Assembly (NCBI GenBank): GCA_009778835.1
Contig: WRFK01000095.1
Span: forward strand, 1 to 6,333
Source of the DNA: Spirochaetaceae bacterium
GTDB lineage: Bacteria > Spirochaetota > Spirochaetia > CADAEX01
Length of the DNA stretch: 6,333 nt
Reading direction: 5' to 3'
In this document: positions 1 through 5,229 of the stretch, one piece after another
Numbering within the stretch: position 1 is the first letter of the stretch
Layout of the letters: the number at the start of each line of letters is the position of its first letter
Notes under the pieces: model-generated
Databases searched by the model: none
What the model was told of the DNA's origin: nothing
What the model saw: only the letters and a program-made list of their open reading frames with translations
Position numbers and translations under genes: made by a program

Positions 1-706
1 CTCTTTCAACTATATACATAAGACCGGTTTTAGTTTTCTTTGTATTTGGCCATTTTTCAAGAACAATTTTTTCCTGTCTTTTTCTTTCTTCAGGTTGTTT
101 AAGATAGTCCTGAAAAGCTTGTTGATCATTTTTAAAAGCTTCTGCTTTTTTTCCTACTCTGATAATTTTAACTGAATTGATTTTATCTCCTTCGATTATT
201 GAATCAACAACTTTCTGTCCACTAACTACTTTACCAAAAACAGTATGTTTTCCATCAAGCCATGGTGTACTAACATGTGTAATAAAAAATTGGCTTCCAT
301 TGGAACCTGGCCCGCTGTTTGCCATTGATAAAATGCCGGGACCTGAATGCTTAAGAGAGGGATCAATTTCATCGGGGAATACATACCCGGGATTTCCTGT
401 CCCTTTTCCAAAAGGGCATCCTCCCTGAATCATAAAATCTTTTATTACTCTGTGAAATATAAGCCCATCATAAAAAGGTTTTCCTGCATCCTGTTTATCA
501 TATATTTTGCCTTCTGCAAGCCCTGTAAAATTTGCAACAGTCATTGGCGTTTTTTCAAATTCAAGATTAATAATAATTTTGCCTTTGCTGGTATCTATTT
601 CAGCATACAATCCTTCCGGTAAGTTTGAAGTTTGCGCAAAACTGTCAATTGCAGCCAGTGAAAATAACATTATAATTGCCACTCCTTTTAATACTAATTT
701 CTTCAT
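1..706 (-). CDS. Exported cyclophilin-type peptidyl-prolyl isomerase, probably fused to an FKBP domain (3' end cut by window)
   Basis: This should catalyse cis-trans isomerisation of Xaa-Pro bonds in the cell envelope. 235 codons are visible and the frame is still open at base 2. Residues 1-25 form a signal peptide (KK start, hydrophobic core, cleavage after SFA), with no lipobox cysteine. The cyclophilin domain spans about 32-185. It has the active-site run FHRVIKDFMIQGG (R86, F91, M92, Q94), GSQFF (137-141) and WLDGKH (149-154), matching the CypA residues R55, F60, Q63, F113, W121 and H126. A charged linker follows. The last visible residues, KTKTGLMYIVER, look like the start of an FKBP domain, which usually begins 'T.SGL.Y.V'. 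Cyclophilin-FKBP fusions (CFBP) are known in Treponema and Flavobacterium. The start is supported by AGGAGG at 717-722, 10 nt upstream. It is probably the last visible gene of the rex-serC-serA operon. The cyclophilin is certain; the fusion is inferred. Confidence 0.93.
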   Translation of the reverse strand, partial: MKKLVLKGVAIIMLFSLAAIDSFAQTSNLPEGLYAEIDTSKGKIIINLEFEKTPMTVANFTGLAEGKIYDKQDAGKPFYDGLIFHRVIKDFMIQGGCPFGKGTGNPGYVFPDEIDPSLKHSGPGILSMANSGPGSNGSQFFITHVSTPWLDGKHTVFGKVVSGQKVVDSIIEGDKINSVKIIRVGKKAEAFKNDQQAFQDYLKQPEERKRQEKIVLEKWPNTKKTKTGLMYIVER

Positions 707-751
707 TAAGATAAAACCTCCTATAGGTTTAAAGTCAATAATCAATAATAA

Positions 752-964
752 TTATACCTTTGGTATCTCTATTTTCCTTACAGAAATAATTCCTGCTATT
801 GTTTTTAATTTTTTAACAACATCTTCGGAGATATCTGAATCTGTGTCAATAAGGTTATAAGCAACTTCGTTTCTGTGCTTATTAAAATATTCACTGATAT
901 TTATTTTATTTTCAGCAAGAGCAGATGAAATCTGCGCTATTATATTGGGAACATTTTTATTTGA
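752..964 (-). pseudogene. serA: Out-of-frame C-terminal ACT domain of serA
   Basis: This is the detached 3' part of serA. It encodes about 70 residues starting SNKNVPNIIAQIS and ending RKIEIPKV. The pattern (NVPN..AQIS..LAE..INIS, then VAYNLIDTD.DIS and I..ISVR) is that of the ACT domain ending the roughly 390-residue phosphoglycerate dehydrogenases. ACT domains usually bind an amino acid, here serine, for feedback control. It lies in a different frame from the catalytic part, which stops at 957-959. A TTG at 970 could start it, but no Shine-Dalgarno sequence precedes that codon, so independent translation is doubtful. Reinitiation or +1 frameshifting from upstream is possible. The coding pattern is intact, so the break is either recent or a sequence error. 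Confidence 0.85.
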
Positions 965-1928
965 TAGCAAGTCTTGTTTTTCCGTTAAACTCCATTCTGC
1001 AGTCCGGAAAGTTTACAGAGTTTTTTATGTTCCCTGTTTCAAGAAAATCCATTACTTGCAGCGCTGCCATTTCTGCGCAATTTTCCTCTGCTTCTTCTGT
1101 AGATGCTCCAAGGTGGGGAATGCATATAACATTATCTATCTTGATAAGATCTTCTTCCGGAAAATCTGTTACATAGTATGTCACTATCCCTTCCGCAAGA
1201 GCTTCTTTAAGATCAGCATTGTTTACAAGTCCGCCGCGGGAAAAATTGAGTACCCGGACTCCCTTTTTCATGAGCTTGAATTTATTTTTGTTTAATATCC
1301 CTTTTGTGTCATCGTTAAGCGGCATATGCATTGTAATAAAATCGGAATTCGCAAGAACATTATCAAGGCTTATCCCTTTTTTTACATCTCTTGATAAACC
1401 CCATGCAGCTTCTACGGTAATAAATGGATCATATCCTGTTACTTTCATGCCAAGCGAAACAGCATCATTTGCAACCATTACTCCAATTGCGCCAAGTCCT
1501 ATAACTCCAAGCCGCTTGCCTTTTACTTCTGTTCCGGCAAAAAGAGATTTCCCTTTTTCTACAAGTTTTGGAGTTTCATCTCCTGCGTTTGCAAGAGATT
1601 TTGTCCATGTAATTGCATTGCTTAAGTTCCTTGCCGAAATAATTATTGAGGCAATAACAATTTCCTTAACACTGTTTGCATTTGCGCCCGGAGTATTAAA
1701 AACAACAACTCCTCTTTCTGTACATTTTGGAATAGGTATATTGTTTGTCCCTGCTCCTGCCCTTGCTATTGCAAGAACAGATTCCGGTATCTCTATTTCA
1801 TGCATATTAAAGCTTCTTAAAATTATTGCATTTGGATTTAATATTTCAGATGCGGTTTCAAATTTTTCTCTTGGCAAAAGATTAAGCCCAACCGGCGATA
1901 TTTTGTTTAAAGTTTGTATTTTATACAT
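957..1928 (-). CDS. serA: D-3-phosphoglycerate dehydrogenase, catalytic part; frameshifted before its ACT domain
   Basis: This enzyme oxidises 3-phosphoglycerate to 3-phosphohydroxypyruvate with NAD+, the first step of serine synthesis in the cytoplasm. The 323 residues cover the whole catalytic unit. They include a substrate-domain segment with SFNMHEIEIPES and ARAGAGTNNIP (39-65), a Rossmann motif GLGAIG (144-149) with the acidic D167 after beta-2, the substrate-binding arginine R231 in NFSRGGLV, and the catalytic-type histidine H272 in PHLGAST. The usual DV...EP glutamate motif is replaced by VTDFPEED (253-260), a form I recall from the short clostridial-type enzymes. The frame ends with TAA straight after RLAIK, where relatives continue into an ACT domain; that domain is present out of frame at 752-964. 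Joined, they would give about 391 residues, the normal family length. The start overlaps the serC stop by one base (TAATG), with AAGGA inside serC as ribosome site, so translation is probably coupled. Confidence 0.93.
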   Translation of the reverse strand: MYKIQTLNKISPVGLNLLPREKFETASEILNPNAIILRSFNMHEIEIPESVLAIARAGAGTNNIPIPKCTERGVVVFNTPGANANSVKEIVIASIIISARNLSNAITWTKSLANAGDETPKLVEKGKSLFAGTEVKGKRLGVIGLGAIGVMVANDAVSLGMKVTGYDPFITVEAAWGLSRDVKKGISLDNVLANSDFITMHMPLNDDTKGILNKNKFKLMKKGVRVLNFSRGGLVNNADLKEALAEGIVTYYVTDFPEEDLIKIDNVICIPHLGASTEEAEENCAEMAALQVMDFLETGNIKNSVNFPDCRMEFNGKTRLAIK

Positions 1929-3001
1929 TAGCTGTTTTCCTTTTCAAATTTTTTCATAATCTCTACAAGCTCTTTGACACCTTCAACAGGCATTGCGTTA
2001 TAGATACTTGCCCTCATTCCTCCTACAGACCTGTGCCCTTTAAGTTCCACAAATCCCTGTTTCTTTGCTGTATCAATAAATTTTTTGTTTAACTCATCAT
2101 TTGGGAGAATAAAAGGGATATTCATAAGAGATCTGTCTTCTTTTGCTGCTGTTCCCTTAAACAGTTTTGAATTGTCAAGGAAGTTGTAAAGGAGAGATGC
2201 TTTTTTAATATTTTTTTCTTCCATGGCTTTAACGCCGCCCTCTTTTTTAAGCCATTCAAGAACAAGTTTAAGTATATATATGATAAAGCATGGAGGTGTA
2301 TTATATAGAGACTTATTTTCATCATGTATTTTGTACTGCAGCATTGTTGGTGTAATATCCATGCTGCTTCCAATAAGATCTTTTTTTGCAATAACAAGAG
2401 TTATCCCGGATGGCGCAAGATTTTTTTGCGCTCCTGCGTAGATAAGTCCGAATTTTGATACATCAACCTGTTCTGAAAGGATATTTGAAGACATATCCGC
2501 AACAAGAGGAATGCCCCCTGTTTGGGGAATCCATGTGTAGCGGGTACCGTAAATTGTGTTATTCATTGTTATGTGAACATAGTCGGAATCCTTGTTAAAA
2601 TCCTTAACCTTTGGAATGTATGAAAAATTTTTATCTTTTGAAGATGCCAATACCCTTACTTCGCCATATTTTTGAGCTTCTTGCGCTGCTTTGTCTGCCC
2701 ATGCTCCTGTTACAATGTAATCAGCTTTTTTATTCTTATAAAGATTAAGGGGAACCATTGCAAATTGTGTTGATGCCCCTCCCTGTAGGAACATTACCGA
2801 ATAATTTTCAGGAACATCCATAAGTTCTCTCACAAGTTCTTCGGCTTTATTTATTATTTCTTCAAAAGCTGCTGATCTGTGGCTCATCTCCATTACAGAC
2901 ATCCCTGCATTATTAAAACTGAGCAGTTCTGATTGTGCTTTTTTTAAAACTTCAAGCGGAAGCATTGAAGGCCCTGCGGCAAAATTAAATACTCTGTCCA
3001 T
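1928..3001 (-). CDS. serC: Phosphoserine aminotransferase
   Basis: This PLP enzyme converts 3-phosphohydroxypyruvate and glutamate to 3-phosphoserine and 2-oxoglutarate, the second step of serine synthesis. At 357 residues it has the normal length. The start FNFAAGPSMLP (5-15), the MSHRS motif (39-43), GGAST of the PLP phosphate pocket (74-78), W102, the PLP-ring aspartate in ADMSSN (D169) and the Schiff-base lysine in AGAQKNLAPSG (K193) are all present. So are YNTPP (233-237) and the C-terminal GHRSVGGMRASIYNA (322-336). The start is set by AAGGAG at 3009-3014, 7 nt upstream, directly after the rex stop 13 bp away. Its one-base overlap with serA suggests translational coupling of two consecutive enzymes. 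The third pathway enzyme (phosphoserine phosphatase, serB) is not in the window. Confidence 0.97.
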   Translation of the reverse strand: MDRVFNFAAGPSMLPLEVLKKAQSELLSFNNAGMSVMEMSHRSAAFEEIINKAEELVRELMDVPENYSVMFLQGGASTQFAMVPLNLYKNKKADYIVTGAWADKAAQEAQKYGEVRVLASSKDKNFSYIPKVKDFNKDSDYVHITMNNTIYGTRYTWIPQTGGIPLVADMSSNILSEQVDVSKFGLIYAGAQKNLAPSGITLVIAKKDLIGSSMDITPTMLQYKIHDENKSLYNTPPCFIIYILKLVLEWLKKEGGVKAMEEKNIKKASLLYNFLDNSKLFKGTAAKEDRSLMNIPFILPNDELNKKFIDTAKKQGFVELKGHRSVGGMRASIYNAMPVEGVKELVEIMKKFEKENS

Positions 3002-3014
3002 ACTTTATCTCCTT

Positions 3015-3662
3015 TTAAATATTGTTTTTTAACTGCTGTGAATTTGCTGCATCCAATGCAGAAAGCAGCCTTAATTCTTCAACAAGATATATATTCCTTA
3101 TTTGAACGCCATTTTTTGGCGCAATAATTATGGGCGAAAAATTAAGTATCCCTTTTACTCCCCCTGTAACAAGCCTTTCTGCTGTTTTGATTGCATTTTC
3201 CGGAGTGACTGCAAGTATTGCATACTCTATCCCAAGCTCTTTTACTTTTTCTTCTATTTCATAGAGATGGAAAAGGGGAACCTTTGTTGAAATCATTTCC
3301 ATCCTGTTTGTATTGCTGTCAAAACCTGCTATTATTTCAAATTCCGAAGAACCTGCATCGGGGTTGTTGAGCATTGCAGCGCCAAGCATATCAAGCCCTG
3401 CAACACAAGCTCTTTTCTTTCTTTTAAACCCAAAAGTATTGCCTATAACATTTTCAAGGCTTTCCTGGTCATATCCATTTTTCCCGCTCTCAAGAGCGCC
3501 TATCATGCTTATATCTTTTCTTATATTGTGCGCATGAAACCCTGTAAGAGAGCCAAGTTCCGCAGAAGATATTTTCTCTTTGCCTTCTATTTTAATTTTT
3601 TGTAAAAGGCTAAAGAGCTTTGTTAATCTTTCAATTGCCGGAATAGGTATATTTAGGTTCAT
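3015..3662 (-). CDS. rex: Redox-sensing transcriptional repressor Rex (divergent)
   Basis: Rex proteins are dimers that bind DNA when NADH is low and let go when NADH rises. The 215 residues show the family layout. A winged helix at about 1-75 carries IPIPAIERL (5-13), ISSAELGSLTG (31-41) and the recognition helix with IRKDIS (47-52), matching the family's IRRDFS. A Rossmann domain follows, with the acidic residue of beta-2 in AGFDSN (D115), and then ILAVTPENA, GVKGILNFSPI (168-178) and a C-terminal swap helix, NIYLVEELRLLSAL. Two places are unusual. The glycine-rich loop reads GLDMLG (89-94) instead of GxGxLG, and the usual FGE.GKRG.GY turn is IGALESGKNGY. No clear Shine-Dalgarno sequence precedes the ATG, but the next Met is residue 53, beyond the recognition helix. 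It heads the operon with serC and lies beside its own predicted operator, so autoregulation is likely. Confidence 0.9.
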   Translation of the reverse strand: MNLNIPIPAIERLTKLFSLLQKIKIEGKEKISSAELGSLTGFHAHNIRKDISMIGALESGKNGYDQESLENVIGNTFGFKRKKRACVAGLDMLGAAMLNNPDAGSSEFEIIAGFDSNTNRMEMISTKVPLFHLYEIEEKVKELGIEYAILAVTPENAIKTAERLVTGGVKGILNFSPIIIAPKNGVQIRNIYLVEELRLLSALDAANSQQLKNNI

Positions 3663-3678
3663 ATTGCTTTATTTTAAT

Positions 3679-3708
3679 CTCTATCTGTGAAATATTTCAC
3701 AGATAGAG
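3679..3708. promoter_or_regulatory. Predicted Rex operator: perfect 30-bp palindrome
   Basis: Each 15-base arm is CTCTATCTGTGAAAT or its exact reverse complement, with no mismatch and no spacer. The core TGTGAAAT/ATTTCACA agrees with the Rex consensus TTGTGAA-N4-TTCACAA known from Firmicutes and other phyla, except for the outermost base. It sits 16 bp upstream of the rex start codon and overlaps the -10 of the predicted rex promoter. Bound Rex would therefore block transcription of rex, serC, serA and probably the cyclophilin gene. Confidence 0.85.
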
Positions 3709-3733
3709 TACTTTTTTTTATCTCTGTTGTCAA
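3705..3733 (-). promoter_or_regulatory. Predicted promoter of the rex-serC-serA operon
   Basis: On the - strand a perfect -35 TTGACA (3733-3728) is followed after exactly 17 bases by TACTCT (3710-3705), a weak -10 box. Transcription would start near 3698, inside the palindrome, giving a leader of about 36 nt. The overlap of the -10 and start point with the operator is typical of repression by exclusion of RNA polymerase. Confidence 0.6.
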
Positions 3734-3753
3734 TATGTTTTAAATTAAAAAAT

Positions 3754-3780
3754 ATAAAATCAGGAAGAAAAAGATTTTAT
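3754..3780 (-). terminator. Terminator-like hairpin with T-tract, reading leftwards, no gene attached
   Basis: The arms ATAAAATC (3754-3761) and GATTTTAT (3773-3780) pair perfectly over 8 bp around an 11-nt loop. Read on the - strand the hairpin is followed by ATTTTTTAATTT (3753-3742). The stem is AT-rich and weak. It lies upstream of the rex promoter on the same strand, where it could end stray leftward transcription or a small RNA. No gene lies between it and atpE. Confidence 0.3.
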
Positions 3781-3832
3781 CTATACCTTCTGCGGATAAA
3801 GCAATATCGAAAGTAGCGGAAATATTTTTAAA

Positions 3833-3861
3833 TTGTTCCAAAAATATTAATTATCTATAAT
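3833..3861 (+). promoter_or_regulatory. Possible distal promoter of the V-type ATPase operon
   Basis: TTGTTC (3833-3838) and a perfect TATAAT (3856-3861) are separated by exactly 17 bases. Transcription would start near 3868 and give a leader of about 84 nt. The -35 is poor (3 of 6), and AT-rich DNA yields TATAAT by chance, so this is tentative. A Rex-like site overlaps the -10. Confidence 0.4.
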
Positions 3862-3874
3862 ATATTACACAGAT
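3853..3874. promoter_or_regulatory. Degenerate second Rex-like site in front of atpE
   Basis: Aligned without gaps to 3683-3704 of the rex palindrome, 18 of 22 bases are identical. The right arm ATTACACAGAT differs at one base from the operator arm. The left arm ATCTATAATAT differs at three, including both G residues of TGTGA that are conserved in Rex sites, so this may bind as a half-site only. Its position over the -10 and start point of the distal atpE promoter copies the arrangement at rex. Confidence 0.4.
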
Positions 3875-3887
3875 GATTATTATTTAC

Positions 3888-3916
3888 TTGACATTTTGTG
3901 CCTGCTAAATGAATAT
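3888..3916 (+). promoter_or_regulatory. Possible proximal promoter of the V-type ATPase operon
   Basis: A perfect -35 TTGACA (3888-3893) is followed after 17 bases by GAATAT (3911-3916), a poor -10. A better -10 look-alike, TAGAAT (3917-3922), is 23 bases from it, which is too far. The start point would be near 3923, leaving a short leader that still contains the GAGGA ribosome site at 3940-3944. Confidence 0.4.
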
Positions 3917-3951
3917 TAGAATATAAATTCACCGTATGCGAGGAATGTTTT

Positions 3952-4572
3952 ATGGAAGTCCAACTTAAGGAACTAATTGATAAGATTAAAAGCGATGGTG
4001 TAAACGTTGCTGAATCTAAAGCTGCTGAAATAATTAAAAATGCCGAAGCAAAATCTCAGGAAATTCTTGAAAGAGCCAAAAAAGAAGCTGCCCAGATAGT
4101 TGCAAAAGGGAAAGAAGACGCGCTTAGGTTCGAAAATTCAGGAAAAGAAGCATTGAGCCAGGCAGGAAGAGACCTTGTATTAAACCTTCAGTCAAAAATA
4201 ACAGATCTTTTTAATGTGATCGTAAAAAGCGAAGTTGCCAGTGCAATGGATGAAAAAATCTTAGGCGATGCAATTGCTAAACTGATTACTTCCTGGAATG
4301 GAGATGTTTCAAATCTTAAAATACTGCTTTCTGAAAAAGATTATGAAAAAGTAGAGAAAGGATTAAAATCAAAATTGGCTGAACAGATTAAAAAAGGTTT
4401 TGATATAAAACTTTCCTCACAACTTGATGCGGGTTTTCTTGTATCTGTAAAAGATGGCTCTGCATATCATAATTTTTCAGCTGAAGGAATCGCAGAGGTG
4501 CTTTCAGAGTATTTAAATCCCAGGCTTTCGGCTCTGCTTGAAAAAGGGGTCAAAGGGAAAGCGGGGGCATAA
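3952..4572 (+). CDS. atpE: V-type ATP synthase subunit E (peripheral stalk)
   Basis: Subunit E pairs with subunit G/H in the peripheral stalk that holds the catalytic A3B3 head to the membrane motor. The 206 residues show the family form. The N-terminal half (about 1-75) is a charged, alanine-rich helix with repeats such as AEIIKNAEAKSQEILERAKKE, expected to be a coiled coil. A globular C-terminal part (about 80-195) follows, with FNVIVKSEVASAMDEKIL and a final AEGIAEVLSEYLNPRLSALL. The ATG is fixed by GAGGA 7 nt upstream. It heads the operon, and the next gene starts 3 bases after its stop. In spirochaetes and chlamydiae the same gene opens the ATPase operon. Sequence similarity in this family is low, so the call rests partly on the neighbouring DUF2764 gene and atpA. 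Confidence 0.92.
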   Translation: MEVQLKELIDKIKSDGVNVAESKAAEIIKNAEAKSQEILERAKKEAAQIVAKGKEDALRFENSGKEALSQAGRDLVLNLQSKITDLFNVIVKSEVASAMDEKILGDAIAKLITSWNGDVSNLKILLSEKDYEKVEKGLKSKLAEQIKKGFDIKLSSQLDAGFLVSVKDGSAYHNFSAEGIAEVLSEYLNPRLSALLEKGVKGKAGA

Positions 4573-4575
4573 GCC

Positions 4576-5130
4576 TTGGCAAATCTGTATTATTATTTAG
4601 TTGCTTCTCTACCCATGCTCTCTTACGATATGGAAAATCCCATGTCAGAAGAAGAATTTTTTGATTCTTATGGGCAAATATTAACCGAAAAAGATTACAA
4701 CACTGTAAAAAATTCAAAACTTATCCCTGTTGAAGAAAAACCGGCAAATAAGGCTCTCGAAAAATGGAACAATTGGGAGAGAACCCTTAGAAATGAACTT
4801 GTAAAAATGAGGGCAAGTAAAAAAGCACAGGATGGTGAAAAATATATTGTTGATGGAGAATTTGAAACAGCTACTCTTGAAATTGCGCGTGAAATATTTC
4901 AGGCATCCTCCCCTCTTGATGCTGAATTGATTTTAAATAAAGCAAGATGGGATTATTTGGAAGAGATTGAGGTAGGACATTATTTTGATATTGTTAAAGT
5001 TATTGTCTATTTTTTAAAATTACAGATTTTACAAAGAAAATTACAAATTAATAAGGAAAAAGGGAAAACTGCTTTTTCAGAGATTTATACTGTTATTCAT
5101 GATAAAAACAGTACGCAGGAAAACAGTTAA
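4576..5130 (+). CDS. DUF2764 family protein of the V-type ATPase operon
   Basis: This 184-residue protein has the N-terminal signature YYYLVASLPML (5-15) and an acidic SEEEFFDSY stretch. It then has a helix WNNWERTLRNELVKMRA (64-80), a RWDYLEEIEVGHYFDIVKV segment (124-142) and YFLKLQILQRKLQINKEKG near the end. This pattern matches the DUF2764 family, found between atpE and atpA in Treponema, Borrelia, Chlamydia and some Bacteroidota. I see no signal peptide or membrane segment, so it is probably cytoplasmic. Its function is not established. Since these operons have no annotated C subunit, a central-stalk role like that of subunit C/d is an attractive inference. It starts with TTG only 3 bases after the atpE stop, with GGGGG (4563-4567) as an imperfect ribosome site, so coupled translation is likely. 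The family signature begins at residue 5, which supports this start. Confidence 0.85.
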   Translation: MANLYYYLVASLPMLSYDMENPMSEEEFFDSYGQILTEKDYNTVKNSKLIPVEEKPANKALEKWNNWERTLRNELVKMRASKKAQDGEKYIVDGEFETATLEIAREIFQASSPLDAELILNKARWDYLEEIEVGHYFDIVKVIVYFLKLQILQRKLQINKEKGKTAFSEIYTVIHDKNSTQENS

Positions 5131-5146
5131 AATATTGAATATATTT

Positions 5147-5178
5147 TTACAAACTAAAATAGATGTTTGTAATTTTTT
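5147..5178 (+). terminator. Hairpin with T-tract between the DUF2764 gene and atpA (weak terminator or attenuator)
   Basis: TTACAAAC (5147-5154) and GTTTGTAA (5165-5172) form a perfect 8-bp stem with a 10-nt loop, followed directly by six T (5173-5178). It begins 17 bp after the DUF2764 stop. The stem has only two G-C pairs, so termination would be partial. It could lower or tune atpA relative to atpE, or protect an RNA end after processing. No convincing promoter follows it before atpA. Confidence 0.4.
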
Positions 5179-5229
5179 AGAAGAATATAGAAAAATGGGA
5201 ATGAGGAATATTTGTTGTAGGGGTATTTT

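Noticed and set aside
177..428. Open frames on the + strand across 177-860 and on the - strand at 226-411.
   Set aside because: They lie over the signal-peptide cyclophilin and the serA ACT region, show no family pattern and have no ribosome sites.
752..970. The ACT-domain frame as a free-standing small regulatory protein gene.
   Set aside because: Its first residues continue the serA alignment exactly, and its only start (TTG at 970) lies inside serA without a ribosome site, so a frameshift is the simpler reading.
1219..1959. A 246-codon + strand open frame opposite serA.
   Set aside because: It is the antisense shadow of the well-conserved serA catalytic domain; its composition (many Ser, Phe, Ile) is typical of such shadows.
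2122..2397. A 91-codon - strand frame inside serC.
   Set aside because: serC is intact from start to stop through this stretch, so this is only an alternative frame.
3679..3720. The 30-bp palindrome followed by T8 on the + strand looks like a rho-independent terminator.
   Set aside because: No + strand gene lies upstream to terminate, and its core fits a Rex operator beside the rex promoter.
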